Source of the DNA: PALSA-612 sp035652235
Lineage (GTDB): Bacteria > Actinomycetota > Thermoleophilia > Gaiellales > Gaiellaceae
Direction of reading: 5' to 3'
NCBI GenBank assembly: GCA_035652235.1
Contig: DASREE010000032.1
Location: 62,001 to 126,000 of the forward strand
Length of the DNA: 64,000 nucleotides
The notes under the pieces: generated by a model
Databases searched by the model: none
Told to the model about the DNA's origin: nothing
What the model saw: the letters and a program-made list of their open reading frames with translations, nothing else
Shown: piece by piece, positions 49,363-58,258 of the stretch
Layout of the letters: each line of letters opens with the position of its first letter
Numbering within the stretch: position 1 is the first letter of the stretch
Position numbers and translations under genes: made by a program

Positions 49363-50309
49363 CCATCGTCCCCAGCCGGGGCGGAGGCGATCGACAGCAG
49401 CCGCTCGCCGCTCGCGTGGTCGACCTGGAGCGTCGTGTGGGCGATGCCGAACCGCTCGCCGAGGAGCCGCTCGAGCTCGCGCCGGACGCCGTGGCAGTCG
49501 TCGCCCGGATGGACGAGCACGTGCGCCGAGAGGGCGGGGAACCCCGATCCGATCTCCCACACGTGGAGGTCGTGCACGGAGGCGACGTGCGGGTGGTCGG
49601 CGAGCGCGCGCCCGATCTCCTCGACGCTCATCCCGGCCGGCGCGATCTCGAGCAGCACGCGCCCCGAGTCTCGGAGCAGACCGTAGGAGGCCCTCAGCAT
49701 CAGGGTGGCGACGGCGAGCGAGGCGATCGCGTCCGCCCGTGCGAAGCCCGTCCCGAGGATGACGGCACCGGCGGCGGCGGTGCCGGCGAAGGCGTACAGG
49801 TCGCTGAGCACGTGCTGGAAGCTGCCCTCGACCGCCAGGCTCCTCCGGTTCGCGCGCGCGAGCTGCCACGAGGCGAGCAGGTTGACGCCGACGCCGCCGA
49901 GGGCGACGCCGAGCACTGCCCAACCCGCGACGGCCGGAGGCGACACGAGCCGGTGGATCGCCTCGTAGACGATCAGCCCGGCGAGGACGAGCAGGGCGCC
50001 GCCGTTCACCTGCGCGGACAGGGTTTCGGCGCGCTTCAACCCGTAGGTGAGGTTGCCGGCGGCCGGCCGCCGCGCGAGCCGCAGGGCGGCGAGCGAGAGG
50101 CCGATCGCGCCCGCGTCGGTGAGCATGTGCGCCGCGTCTGCCAGGAGCGCGAGCGAGTGCGCGAGGACGCCCGCGACGACCTCACCGCACATGAAGGCGA
50201 GGATGAGGCCGAGCGCGGCCGCCAGCCGCCGTTCGCTCGTGTCCTCGCCCGAGCCGTGCGGGTGCCGGCTGCCGGCGTGAGGGCGCCGGCGTGCGCTCGA
50301 CGTCTCCAC
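49359..50309 (-). CDS. Cation diffusion facilitator (Zn2+/Co2+/Cd2+ efflux, CzcD-like)
   Basis: The 316-residue protein has six membrane helices with metal site HxxxD-type residues in ALLADAAHMLTDAGAIG (first) and HVLSDLYAFAGTA (second). A C-terminal cytoplasmic domain follows (VHDLHVWEIGSGFPALSAHV). It exchanges divalent metals for protons. The N-terminus is basic and His-rich (RRRPHAGSRHPHGSGED). It is convergent with the saccharopine-dehydrogenase-like gene (stops overlap). No regulator is adjacent. Confidence 0.92.
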   Translation of the reverse strand: METSSARRRPHAGSRHPHGSGEDTSERRLAAALGLILAFMCGEVVAGVLAHSLALLADAAHMLTDAGAIGLSLAALRLARRPAAGNLTYGLKRAETLSAQVNGGALLVLAGLIVYEAIHRLVSPPAVAGWAVLGVALGGVGVNLLASWQLARANRRSLAVEGSFQHVLSDLYAFAGTAAAGAVILGTGFARADAIASLAVATLMLRASYGLLRDSGRVLLEIAPAGMSVEEIGRALADHPHVASVHDLHVWEIGSGFPALSAHVLVHPGDDCHGVRRELERLLGERFGIAHTTLQVDHASGERLLSIASAPAGDDG

Positions 50310-50362
50310 GCGTTGAAGGTAACAGCGGCCCTGAGGCCGCGTGCCCGCTGGCGCGAGGGACC

Positions 50363-50479
50363 CTACGCGGCGGCGCGCCGGGACGTGCCCGCCGTCTTCC
50401 GCCTGCGCCTGTCGCGCTCCTTCTTCTTGCGGCGCCGGTCGTTCGCCCAGCGCCTCGTCGGTCTCGACCCTCGGCCCAT
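50363..50479 (-). CDS. 38-residue highly basic protein, possibly bTHX-like
   Basis: Minus-strand ATG 50479 opens 38 codons: MGRGSRPTRRWANDRRRKKK followed by an Arg/Lys-rich end and TAG at 50363-50365. The first ten residues (MGRGSRPTRR) closely resemble the start of the small ribosomal protein THX (MGKGDRRTRR). Length and charge also fit. TAGAGT lies ten bases upstream on the minus strand. It sits in an otherwise empty 228-base gap. The call is inference from short similarity and composition. Confidence 0.5.
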   Translation of the reverse strand: MGRGSRPTRRWANDRRRKKKERDRRRRKTAGTSRRAAA

Positions 50480-50537
50480 CGCGGCGGAGACTCTAGCTGC
50501 GGCGAGCTGGCGGTCGCGCGGCTACGGTTCGGCTCGC

Positions 50538-51215
50538 ATGGCGACGACCCGCAGGCGACGGCCCCCGCGAGCCGCGCCGCCGCCGCTTCCGCCCGAGAGG
50601 CGGACGGTCGGCCAGCTCGTGGCCGAGACGATCCGCTTCTACGGAAGGCACTTCTGGCGCTCGCTCCTGCTCGGCCTCGGGCCGGCCGTGATCGCGGACG
50701 CCGGCTACTTCGTCGGCTTCCATCCCTGGCTCGGCGCCGTCGTCGCCGGCTGGATCCTGCTCGCCACCGCCTCGTACGTCGGCGGCGCGCTGCTCGTGAC
50801 GGGCGCGCGGCCGGGTCGGCGCGTTGCCGGGACCGCCTTCGCCGTCGGCGCCGCCGTGTCGCTGCCGCTCCTCGCCGGCTTCGTCTGGCTCGCTCCGCTC
50901 GGGCTCGCCGTTCCCGCCGTCGTCGCCGAGCGGATCCCGTTGCGGGCGGCGTTCTCGCGCGGGCTGGAGCTCGCGCGCGCCGACTACGCGCACGCCCTCG
51001 GAGCGCAGGTCACGCTCCTGCTCGTCGTCTTCCTGACGCAGGTGCTGCTCACGGCGCTCCTGCACGGCGCGAGCCAGCAGTCGACGCACGTGTCGGCCTT
51101 CCTCGCCAACCTCGTCGTCTCGCCGATCCTGTTCCTCGGCGGCGCGCTGCTCTACCACGACCAGGCCGCGCGGGCCAAGCTCAAGTCGGGCACCCGCGCT
51201 CCCAGGGAGGCGTGA
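50538..51215 (+). CDS. Integral membrane protein, unknown function
   Basis: The 225-residue protein has a basic, Pro-rich N-terminus (about 22 residues) and about five hydrophobic segments (WRSLLLGLGPAVIADAGYFV, GAVVAGWILLATASYVGGAL, VSLPLLAGFVWLAPLGLAVP, and two near the C-terminus). It resembles the YciC/DUF-type membrane proteins of actinobacteria but I cannot name it. TACGGT nine bases before ATG 50538 supports a leaderless start. It is followed after four bases by the histidine phosphatase gene, so both form an operon. Confidence 0.7.
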   Translation: MATTRRRRPPRAAPPPLPPERRTVGQLVAETIRFYGRHFWRSLLLGLGPAVIADAGYFVGFHPWLGAVVAGWILLATASYVGGALLVTGARPGRRVAGTAFAVGAAVSLPLLAGFVWLAPLGLAVPAVVAERIPLRAAFSRGLELARADYAHALGAQVTLLLVVFLTQVLLTALLHGASQQSTHVSAFLANLVVSPILFLGGALLYHDQAARAKLKSGTRAPREA

Positions 51216-51219
51216 CGGC

Positions 51220-51807
51220 GTGCGCCTCGCCGTCCTCGCCCGTCACGCGCACTCGCAGCTGAACGCGAGCGGCCGGATCAACGGCGACCCAGCCGTCGCC
51301 GTGCCGCTCACGGAGGTGGGCCGGGAGGAGGCGGTGAGGCTCGGCGTCCAGCTCGCGCACGTCCCGTTCGACCTCGCCCTCTACACGCGCTTCGGGCGCA
51401 CGCGCGAGACGGCGGAGCTCGTCCTCCGCGGACGCAGGGTGCCGTCTGCGGTCGAGCCGCTGTTCGACGACGTGGACGTGGGCGAGCTCGAGGGGAGCAC
51501 AGTCGAGGACTACCGGGCGTGGAAGCGGACGCACGCGCGCGCCGACCCGTTTCCGGGCGGAGAGAGCCTCGACGCCGCCGCGCGGCGCTACGCTCGGGCG
51601 CTCCGTGCGCTGACGCGCCGGCCGTGGGGCGCCGTGCTCGTCGTCTGCCACGAGATTGCGATCCGCTACGCGCTCAACGCGGCGGCGGGCTCCGACGAGC
51701 TCGACGGGCCGGCGCACGACATCCCGAACGCCACCCCGTACCTGTTCGACGAGCCGGCGCTCGTGCGCGCGGCGGAGCGGATCGAGGCGCTCACGGGAGG
51801 CGGCTGA
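51220..51807 (+). CDS. Histidine phosphatase superfamily protein
   Basis: The 195-residue protein carries the catalytic block LAVLARHAHSQLNASGRING, where the usual RHG is RHA. It has LYTRFGRTRETAEL, VDVGELEGSTVEDYRAWKR and the second catalytic histidine in VVCHEIAIRYALN. It belongs to the phosphoglycerate mutase-like phosphatases. The substrate is unknown. GTG 51220 is four bases downstream of the membrane protein gene. Its end overlaps the end of the oppositely oriented psuG gene by 17 bases. Confidence 0.85.
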   Translation: MRLAVLARHAHSQLNASGRINGDPAVAVPLTEVGREEAVRLGVQLAHVPFDLALYTRFGRTRETAELVLRGRRVPSAVEPLFDDVDVGELEGSTVEDYRAWKRTHARADPFPGGESLDAAARRYARALRALTRRPWGAVLVVCHEIAIRYALNAAAGSDELDGPAHDIPNATPYLFDEPALVRAAERIEALTGGG

Positions 51808-52693
51808 AGGCGACGGCGAGGCGGGCGGCGAGCTCCGCGTTGTCGGCGACGAGGCGGCGGTTCACCTCCAGGGTGCGGCCGCCGCTTCGCTCGTTCAGGT
51901 ACGCGAGCACGAACGGCGTCAGCGCCTGCCCCGCGACGCCGCGCGCGTCGGCTGCGCGGACCGCCTCCTCGACGAGCGGCTCGACGTCGTCGAGGCCGTC
52001 GACCGGTGGGCGAGCGACGACGATCGCCGAGCCGGAGAGCGACCAGTGCGCCCGGGCGAGCCGCGCGAGCGCCCCTGCCGTCCGGAGCGAGGGCACTTCG
52101 GGGCCGCCGCGGGGCGAATAGAAGAGCGGGAGCTCGGCGCTTCTGTAGCCGAGGACGGGTACGCCGAGCGTCTCCAGCACCTCCATCGTCGCCGTCACGT
52201 CGAGCAGGGACTTGACCCCCGAGCAGACGACGAGCGTCGGCGTGCCGGCGAGCGCCGCGAGGTCGGCCGAGACGTCGAGCCGCTGCGCCCAGCCGCGGTG
52301 CACGCCGCCGAGGCCGCCGGTCGCCATGAAGCGGATTGCGGCATGACGGCACGCGACGAGCGTCCCGCCGATCGTGGTCGCTCCCATCGCACCGGTTGCG
52401 AGGCAGCGCCCGAGATCGCGCGGTCCGGCCTTCGCCGCCTCGGGCCCCGCGCCGGCGATGCGCTCGAGCTCGGCCGCCGACAGGCCGACGCGCAGCCGGC
52501 CGTCGAGCACGGCGACGGTCGCCGGCACGGCGCCGGCTGCGCGCACGCGCGCCTCGCACGCCCGGCCGACCTCGAGGCCCTCGCCCGGCGGGAAGCCGTG
52601 GGCGACGATGGTCGTCTCGAGAGCCACCACGGGCCGCCCGTCACGGAGGGCATCGGCGACCTCGTCCGCGACGGCGAGCGGCGACGCGCTCAC
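51791..52693 (-). CDS. psuG: Pseudouridine-5'-phosphate glycosidase
   Basis: The 300-residue enzyme breaks the C-C bond of pseudouridine 5'-phosphate to uracil and ribose phosphate. Typical blocks are VALETTIVAHGFPPGEGLEV, ATVAVLDGRLRVGL, GATTIGGTLVACRHAAI and VFATGGLGGVHRG-like (FMATGGLGGVHRG). The GTG 52693 overlaps the psuK stop (GTGA), linking kinase and glycosidase. Length is normal. The 3' end overlaps the histidine phosphatase gene by 17 bases. Confidence 0.93.
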   Translation of the reverse strand: MSASPLAVADEVADALRDGRPVVALETTIVAHGFPPGEGLEVGRACEARVRAAGAVPATVAVLDGRLRVGLSAAELERIAGAGPEAAKAGPRDLGRCLATGAMGATTIGGTLVACRHAAIRFMATGGLGGVHRGWAQRLDVSADLAALAGTPTLVVCSGVKSLLDVTATMEVLETLGVPVLGYRSAELPLFYSPRGGPEVPSLRTAGALARLARAHWSLSGSAIVVARPPVDGLDDVEPLVEEAVRAADARGVAGQALTPFVLAYLNERSGGRTLEVNRRLVADNAELAARLAVAFSRLP

Positions 52694-53508
52694 GGCATCG
52701 ATCCCAGCCTGGCCAGGCAGCGGGCGGCCGCCTCGAGCCCGACGTCGACGCCGCCGACGAGGTATCCGGCGGCGAACGCGTCGCCCGCTCCGGTCGAGTC
52801 GACGACCTCGGCCGCCCGCGAGGCGAGCTCGACCACGCCCCCGTCCCGTTCGACGACGACGCCGGCCGCCCCTCTCTTGACGACGAGCGTCGCAGCCTGC
52901 GGCCGGCCGCCGAGCTCCGCCAGCTCGCGCTCGCCGGCGAAGCACACGTCCGGCTCGAGGGTGGCGAGCCGCGCGCGGAAGCGGCCCGGGCCGAAGGAGC
53001 GGATCGCGGTCCAGGTGGCGAGGTCGACCGCCACCGAGCCTCCCTGTGCGCGTACGGCGCCGGCCGCCTTGGCGCCCGCCTCGTCGATCGGCCGGCGCAG
53101 CAGCGCGTACCCGGACAGGTAGAGCACGTCGCAGCCCCTGAACCACTCCATCCGCAGCTCCTGCGAGCGCAGCTCCGGCGCGACGCCCGGAGCGGAGACG
53201 ATCGTCCGCTCGCCGTCCGCCTCCACGGTCGACACGACGACGCCGCTGCTGCCGTGTCCGACAGGGCCGAGCAGCCGGACGCCGCGCGCCTCCACCTCGG
53301 CTGCGGCGAGGCGTCCGGCCGCGTCGTCTCCGCGCTTCGCGACGAGCAGCGCCTCGGCGCCGAGCGCCGCCGCCCAGGCGGCGACGTTCGCGGCCTGGCC
53401 TCCGGCGCCCACCTGGATCTGCCCGGGGACGTCGTCCCCGCGGGCGGGCGGTTGCTCGGGGCGCGAGACCACGTCGAGCATGAGGTCTCCGAGCGCACAC
53501 AGCACCAT
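52690..53508 (-). CDS. psuK: PfkB-family carbohydrate kinase (probable pseudouridine kinase)
   Basis: The 272-residue protein has the PfkB start GDLMLDVVSRPEQPPARGDD, GGQAANVAAWAAALG, and the C-terminal DSTGAGDAFAAGYLVGGVDV with the catalytic Asp. Adjacent psuG makes pseudouridine kinase the likely function. PfkB enzymes also act on other nucleosides or sugars. It is first in the two-gene operon. It is divergent from the small membrane-anchored protein at 53524 with a 15-base gap. Confidence 0.85.
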   Translation of the reverse strand: MVLCALGDLMLDVVSRPEQPPARGDDVPGQIQVGAGGQAANVAAWAAALGAEALLVAKRGDDAAGRLAAAEVEARGVRLLGPVGHGSSGVVVSTVEADGERTIVSAPGVAPELRSQELRMEWFRGCDVLYLSGYALLRRPIDEAGAKAAGAVRAQGGSVAVDLATWTAIRSFGPGRFRARLATLEPDVCFAGERELAELGGRPQAATLVVKRGAAGVVVERDGGVVELASRAAEVVDSTGAGDAFAAGYLVGGVDVGLEAAARCLARLGSMP

Positions 53509-53523
53509 CCCTACAATCGTGTC

Positions 53524-53724
53524 ATGGACGGCGAGGAGCGGCGAAGCCGGTTGCGGACGTTCCTGCTCGGCCTGCTCGTCGGCGCCTCGGCGGTGCTGGC
53601 TGCGCTCAGGCGCCAGCCGGAAGCCGGGCCGCGGGGCGCTGCGGCAGGTCTGGCGGCGTTCGAGGGGGCGCCCTGCTATCGGGAGGCGGCCGAGCGCGAC
53701 GATGGCCGCGTCAACCGCTCGTAG
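53524..53724 (+). CDS. Small membrane-anchored protein (66 residues)
   Basis: The product has a charged N-terminus (DGEERRSRLRTF) and one hydrophobic segment (LLGLLVGASAVLAAL, residues 14-28). A Pro/Ala/Gly-rich tail follows with one cysteine (APCYREAAERDDG). TACAAT exactly six bases before ATG 53524 supports a leaderless start. Its 3' end overlaps the end of the GT-C gene by 14 bases. Function is unknown. The short single-span layout is common in actinobacteria. Confidence 0.55.
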   Translation: MDGEERRSRLRTFLLGLLVGASAVLAALRRQPEAGPRGAAAGLAAFEGAPCYREAAERDDGRVNRS

Positions 53725-55396
53725 CCCGTGCGGACGCCTGCGCGAGCGCACGGGCGCGCTGCTCGTGCGCGAACCGGTCGGCGGCGAGCTCGACGGTGAG
53801 GAGGTTGACGTCGGCGTCGCCGAGCGAGAGTGACTCGCCGACGAGCTCGACCCGCCTCGACAACTTCAGGTACGTCCGCACCGAGCGAGTGGGGTTGACC
53901 GTACGGACGATGAGGAACGGCCCGAACGCCCGCACCTGGAACGCCGAGCGCGGCTGGGGGTACGTGAGCGGGATCTCGAGCCGGCGCACGAGGTTCGTCG
54001 TGTCGCTCGCGTCGAACATCCAGACGCCGTGCCCGAGCGGCTTCCTGATCGCCTCGAGCGTCTTCAGCGCCAGCTTCGAGTCGGCGCGGGGGATCACCGT
54101 CTGCGAGACGTGGCCGCCGCGCTCCCACGCCTGCAGATAGAGCGGCTCGTAGCCGAAGAGCACGTCGTCGGGCCTGGACGTGGCCGCGAGCCAGGCCGAT
54201 GCCGCGGCGCGCGCGGCGACGCGCGCGCGCGGCTCGCCGCGGTAGAGCTCCGGCGTCTTGTGCCAGCCCCAGGCGACCTCGGCCGGCACGAGCGCCGCCA
54301 CCACCAGGCAGGTCACGGCCGGGGCCGCGCGGCGCGCCAGCTGCGCGGCGAGGAGCAGGCCCCGGGCGACCGCGAGCATGAAGAAGGGGAAGATGAAGAT
54401 CAGGTGCCGCGACATCGGCGCCGCCGAGCCCAGCTTCGCCAGCACGAGCGCGGCGATCGGCGTCGCCGCGGCGGAAGCGGCGAGGGTGGCCCTGCGTGGC
54501 CACCGGCGCAGCAGGTCGACGAGGCCGGCCAGCGCGAGCAGGAGCACGGGTGTGACCACGGCCGTGTAGCCGGCGGTGAAATCGCTCGCCACGAGCTCGA
54601 GGTAGCGTGCGATCTCGCCCGGGCCGTTCAGCCTGGTCGGGCCGCTTGTCACCCCGACGTCGAAGCGCCCGGCGAGGACGAGGTCCGTGCGCCAGAACGG
54701 GATGCCGGCGACGGCGACGAGCGCGAAGGCGGGGGCCGCGCGCCGCAGCGGCACTCGCGCCACGAGCACCCAGACGCCCTGCGCCGCGAGCACGAGCGCG
54801 CCGTAGGGATGGGCGGCGATGCAGGCAAGGATCGCCAGCACCCACAGCCCCCAGGCGCGCCGGCTGCTGCGGTCGGCCGCGTTGAGGAGCGCGAGCATGG
54901 AGAGCGAGCTCGTGAACAGGAACAGGCTGTACATGCGGCCGTAGACGCCGTGGAAGAGGAGCATCCAGCTCCCCGACAGGAGCACGGTGGCGACGAGGCC
55001 CGTGAGCCGGCCGGCGAGCCGGGCGCCGAGCGCGGCGACGACCGGCACGCTCGCCGTGGCGAAGACCGTGGAGACGAGGCGGAGTCCGACCAAGCCTCCG
55101 CCCGTGTGGGCGACGACCCACGCGAGCAGGAAGTGGAGCGGCGCGCCGCCACGCTGGTCGAGGACCGTCCGCAGCATCGCGCCGATCGACTCCCGTCCGA
55201 CGAACAGCGCGAGCGTCTCGTCCTCGTGCGGCGGCCAGGCCGTCAGCTGGAGGACGAGGAACGCCCCGACACCGAACGTGCATGCTGCGACCCCGAGCTC
55301 GAAGCCCCGGCTGCGCAGCTCCGCCAGACGCACGAGCAGGGCGTCGAGTGGCTTCGTCGGGGCCGCGACTGCCTGGTTGGAAACGGCCGGCCGCAC
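53711..55396 (-). CDS. GT-C membrane glycosyltransferase (ArnT/PMT-like)
   Basis: The 561-residue protein has about twelve membrane helices and a GT-C acidic motif in PPHEDETLALFVGRESIGAM (residues about 55-74). LHFLLAWVVAHTGGGLVGLR, then SWMLLFHGVYGRMYSLFL follow. A C-terminal extracytoplasmic domain (about residues 400-560) follows. It would move a sugar from a polyprenyl carrier to lipid, protein or cell wall. The acceptor is unknown. TAGGCT six bases before GTG 55396 supports a leaderless start. It is divergent from the FmdB-like gene. Confidence 0.82.
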   Translation of the reverse strand: MRPAVSNQAVAAPTKPLDALLVRLAELRSRGFELGVAACTFGVGAFLVLQLTAWPPHEDETLALFVGRESIGAMLRTVLDQRGGAPLHFLLAWVVAHTGGGLVGLRLVSTVFATASVPVVAALGARLAGRLTGLVATVLLSGSWMLLFHGVYGRMYSLFLFTSSLSMLALLNAADRSSRRAWGLWVLAILACIAAHPYGALVLAAQGVWVLVARVPLRRAAPAFALVAVAGIPFWRTDLVLAGRFDVGVTSGPTRLNGPGEIARYLELVASDFTAGYTAVVTPVLLLALAGLVDLLRRWPRRATLAASAAATPIAALVLAKLGSAAPMSRHLIFIFPFFMLAVARGLLLAAQLARRAAPAVTCLVVAALVPAEVAWGWHKTPELYRGEPRARVAARAAASAWLAATSRPDDVLFGYEPLYLQAWERGGHVSQTVIPRADSKLALKTLEAIRKPLGHGVWMFDASDTTNLVRRLEIPLTYPQPRSAFQVRAFGPFLIVRTVNPTRSVRTYLKLSRRVELVGESLSLGDADVNLLTVELAADRFAHEQRARALAQASARATSG

Positions 55397-55456
55397 GGCG
55401 GGAGCCTACTCGTCGAAGGATCGTCGCGACGGGGCCGTTGGTAGCCTAGACGCGCC

Positions 55457-55753
55457 GTGCCGACATACGAGTACCGCTGTCCGAACGGACACCAGTTCGA
55501 GGTTCTCCACCGCATGGACGACCCACCGCCGGCGGCGTGCGAGGTGTGTGGGCAGGGACCGCTGACGCGCGTCTTCCGGCCGGTGCCCGTCTTCTTCAAG
55601 GGCTCCGGCTTCTACACGACCGACTACGGACGCGGCAAGCGCAAGGTCGAGTCTGCCTCCGACAGCTCCGGCGACGGCGGCAAGACCTCCGAGACGAGCA
55701 CGAAGACGAGCGAGCCGGGCGGGGAGAAGGGCGCCAAGGCCGCCGAGAGCTGA
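55457..55753 (+). CDS. FmdB-like zinc-ribbon regulator
   Basis: The 98-residue protein has a zinc ribbon (PTYEYRCPNGHQFEVLHRMD, CEVCGQGPLTRVFRPVPVFF), with Cys pairs CPNGH and CEVC. A Ser/Lys/Glu-rich tail follows. FmdB proteins are small zinc proteins linked to transcription or ribosome functions. GTG 55457 lies nine bases after TAGCCT. It is convergent with the LCP gene across 14 bases and divergent from the GT-C gene. No precise target is known. Confidence 0.82.
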   Translation: MPTYEYRCPNGHQFEVLHRMDDPPPAACEVCGQGPLTRVFRPVPVFFKGSGFYTTDYGRGKRKVESASDSSGDGGKTSETSTKTSEPGGEKGAKAAES

Positions 55754-55767
55754 GCCGGCAGCTCGCG

Positions 55768-56955
55768 TCAGCCGAGCGTGCGGCTGCCGGTGACGCAGCC
55801 GGGCTCGTAGTTGGAGGTGCTCGGCGGCGGGGGCTGCGGCGCCGAGTCGCCTGTGAACATCGAGATCACGTTGCGGTTCTGCTCGCTCGAGTGCAGCACC
55901 GCGGCGCCGCCGACGTACTCCGGATCCCCGCCGAGCCGGCAGCGGACGGCCCGTCCGTTTCCTGAGCGGAGGCGGATCCAGGCGAGCCAGAGGAAGTCGC
56001 CCGGCGAGAGGTCGGTCGCGAGCGGCCTGACGAGATCGCCGCCGATGAACGGCAGGTCGAAGAACGTGCCCACGCTCGCCAGCTTGGACGAGATCGCCTG
56101 GACGACCTGCTGCTGGCGCGCCGCCCTGGTCAGGTCGTTCTCCGCCGGGTTCAGCAGGTTCTCCCGGATTCGCGTGTACACGAGCGCGCGCGCGCCGTTC
56201 ATGTGCTGCTTGCCCTTGGCGAACCGCCAGCCCTTCCATGTCCGGCAGCGCGCGGCCGTGTAGGGGCAGTCGAAGCTGTTCGACTGGATCGGTCTGGGCA
56301 CGTCGACGGTGATGCCGCCGATCTCGTCGATCAGCTTGCGGAACTCCTGGAAGTCGACCACGGCCACGTGGTTGATCGGAAGCCCCGTCAGCTGCTCGAC
56401 CGTCCTGATCGCGAGCGCTGCCCCCCCGAGCTGGTAGGCGGCGTTGATGCGGTTCATGCCGTGTCCGGGGATCTCGACGTACAGGTCGCGCGGGATCGAC
56501 AGGTAGTAGATGCGATGGTGGCCCGGATCGGTGCGTACGAGCATGATCGAGTCCGTGTGGTGGAGGGCCGTCCGCCCGGCGACGTCGGCGTGGTCGGTGC
56601 CGAGGAGGAGGATCGTGGTCGAGTGGTTCCACAGGATCCCGTTCTGGTGCGTGAGCGCCTTCTCGGCCGACTTCGCGAGCCGTGCGTTGGCAGCCTTCAC
56701 GCCGTCGCGGAACGAGAAGTAGCTCGCGAGCGTCCAGGCCGCCGCCCAGGCGAGGAAGAGGCCGAGCAGGATCGCGAAGACCTGCGCTGCCCGGCGGCGC
56801 CTCGACGTGGGCGGCCGGACCCGCCACCCCCGTTCCCGGCCCGCTCCGGTGCGCGGCTCCCCGGACCTCGCCGGCGCTCGCGGGAGCTTGCCCCGGCCGC
56901 GTCCACTGCGGTAGACGCGGTAGGGCTTCTCCTCGCCGGCCATCCGGTGGCTCAT
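55768..56955 (-). CDS. LytR-CpsA-Psr (LCP) cell-wall ligase
   Basis: The 395-residue protein has a basic cytoplasmic head of about 57 residues, a membrane helix (AQVFAILLGLFLAWAAAWTL) and the LCP domain. That domain shows HTDSIMLVRTDPGHHRIYYL, IPRDLYVEIPGHGMNRINAA (conserved Arg and Asp residues) and ALVYTRIRENLLNPAENDLT. It attaches anionic polymers or arabinogalactan-like glycans to peptidoglycan. ATG 56955 and ATG 56943 are possible starts. It is convergent with the FmdB-like gene and divergent from rsmI. Confidence 0.93.
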   Translation of the reverse strand: MSHRMAGEEKPYRVYRSGRGRGKLPRAPARSGEPRTGAGRERGWRVRPPTSRRRRAAQVFAILLGLFLAWAAAWTLASYFSFRDGVKAANARLAKSAEKALTHQNGILWNHSTTILLLGTDHADVAGRTALHHTDSIMLVRTDPGHHRIYYLSIPRDLYVEIPGHGMNRINAAYQLGGAALAIRTVEQLTGLPINHVAVVDFQEFRKLIDEIGGITVDVPRPIQSNSFDCPYTAARCRTWKGWRFAKGKQHMNGARALVYTRIRENLLNPAENDLTRAARQQQVVQAISSKLASVGTFFDLPFIGGDLVRPLATDLSPGDFLWLAWIRLRSGNGRAVRCRLGGDPEYVGGAAVLHSSEQNRNVISMFTGDSAPQPPPPSTSNYEPGCVTGSRTLG

Positions 56956-57255
56956 GGTAGCCGCGGGCCCGACCGGCGGCGCCGCTGCGGCCGGCGCGAG
57001 CAGGGCGACGCAGTCCCTCTCGGCGCCGCCGGGAAGGAGGAGAGCAAGGACGAGGCGGGTACCGGGGGCCCGCCTGACCGCGGCGCCTCGCTCGCCGCGC
57101 GGTATGGTGCCGCCCTCGATGGGTGCGCAGGTCCCGAGCGCGCGATCGGTCTGGCCGTGTGCGCGACCACGATCGTCGCCGGGCGCGACGGCGCCGTCGT
57201 CCGGCCGCGCCGCGCTCGACGCGGCCGCCGCGCAGGCGTTCGGGTAGGGGCTCGC
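56956..57255. other. Intergenic stretch of 300 bases without a clear gene
   Basis: It lies between the divergent LCP and rsmI genes. A 42-codon frame from ATG 57119, with TATGGT upstream, has no protein-like pattern and is not called. TAGGGG near rsmI does not fit the -10 pattern. I see no repeat or RNA. Confidence 0.6.
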
Positions 57256-58068
57256 GTGCCGCTCTCCGTCTGCGCCACCCCGATCGGCAACCTCGACGAC
57301 GTCACGCTGCGCCTGCTCGAGACGCTCCGCCGCGCGGACGTCGTCCTGTGCGAGGACACGCGCCGCACGCGCCTGCTGCTCGCACGGCACGGCGTGACGG
57401 CGCGCCTTCTCAGCTACCGCGAGCACAACGAGGCGAGGCGGACGGAGGAGGTGCTGCCGAGGCTCCTGCGCGGGGAGGAGGTGGCGCTCGTCAGCGACGC
57501 CGGCCTTCCCGGGATCAGCGACCCCGGGGCGCGGCTTGTCTCGGCGGCGCGCGATGCGGGCGTGGCCGTGACCGTGCTCCCCGGCCCGTCTGCGGTCGAG
57601 ACCGCGCTCGTCGCCAGCGGGTTCGTCGTCGAGCGCTACCAGTTCCTCGGCTTCCTGCCGCGTGCAGAGCGGGCGCTCGCCGCACTGTGGGACGAGCTTG
57701 CCTCGTGGCCGCACGCCGCTGTCGCCTTCGAGTCGCCCGCACGGCTGGCGCACTCCCTCGCGTCGCTCGCCGCGGTGCAGCCCGAACGGCCGGCCGCCGT
57801 CTGCCGGGAGCTGACGAAGGCGTTCGAAGAGGTCGTGCGCGCCCCGGCGCGGGAGCTCGCGGAGCGCTTCCGGGAGCGTACCAGGGGCGAGGTGACCCTT
57901 GTCCTCGGGCCGGCCCCGGTCGGGCTGGACGCCGTCCCGCAGGCAGCGCTCGACGCCGTCGGCGAGCTCGTCGAGGCCGGCCTCTCGCGGGGGCGCGCCG
58001 TGAGCCTGGTCGCGGCGGCGAGCGGGATCGGCCGCAATCGTCTCTACCGGGCCTCGCTCGCGCGCTGA
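57256..58068 (+). CDS. rsmI: 16S rRNA (cytidine(1402)-2'-O)-methyltransferase
   Basis: The 270-residue enzyme has the tetrapyrrole-methylase fold: LSVCATPIGNLDDVTLRLLE (residues 3-22), VVLCEDTRRTRLLLARHG, VALVSDAGLPGISDPGARLV and GFLPRAERALAALWDELASW. It methylates the ribosome decoding site. GTG 57256 is chosen because homology begins there, although the frame stays open upstream. It lies 190 bases before the M23 gene. Confidence 0.94.
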   Translation: MPLSVCATPIGNLDDVTLRLLETLRRADVVLCEDTRRTRLLLARHGVTARLLSYREHNEARRTEEVLPRLLRGEEVALVSDAGLPGISDPGARLVSAARDAGVAVTVLPGPSAVETALVASGFVVERYQFLGFLPRAERALAALWDELASWPHAAVAFESPARLAHSLASLAAVQPERPAAVCRELTKAFEEVVRAPARELAERFRERTRGEVTLVLGPAPVGLDAVPQAALDAVGELVEAGLSRGRAVSLVAAASGIGRNRLYRASLAR

Positions 58069-58223
58069 TCGAGCCGGCCGACCCGGCGGTCGCCTCCGAT
58101 CCGCCGCGCCTCGCCGCGGCCCGGCGCGGCGTAGACGTGGGGGCGGGTCTGGCCGGCCGGGCCGCTGGTGGGCTGGGCCGGGCCGCTCTGCTGGGCCGGC
58201 TCGGCCATGTCCTGTAAGCAGCA

Positions 58224-58252
58224 TTGACAACGGGATGAGGTACCGCTAGCCT
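58224..58252 (+). promoter_or_regulatory. Promoter of the M23 gene, leaderless
   Basis: TTGACA (58224-58229), 17 bases, TAGCCT (58247-58252), then six bases to ATG 58259. Both elements are well placed, and the start codon sits at the predicted first transcribed bases. Confidence 0.65.
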
Positions 58253-58258
58253 CGCGCC

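Noticed and set aside
57119..57247. 42-codon frame before rsmI with TATGGT upstream
   Set aside because: The sequence is low-complexity Ala/Pro/Arg without features. The -10 match alone is not enough.
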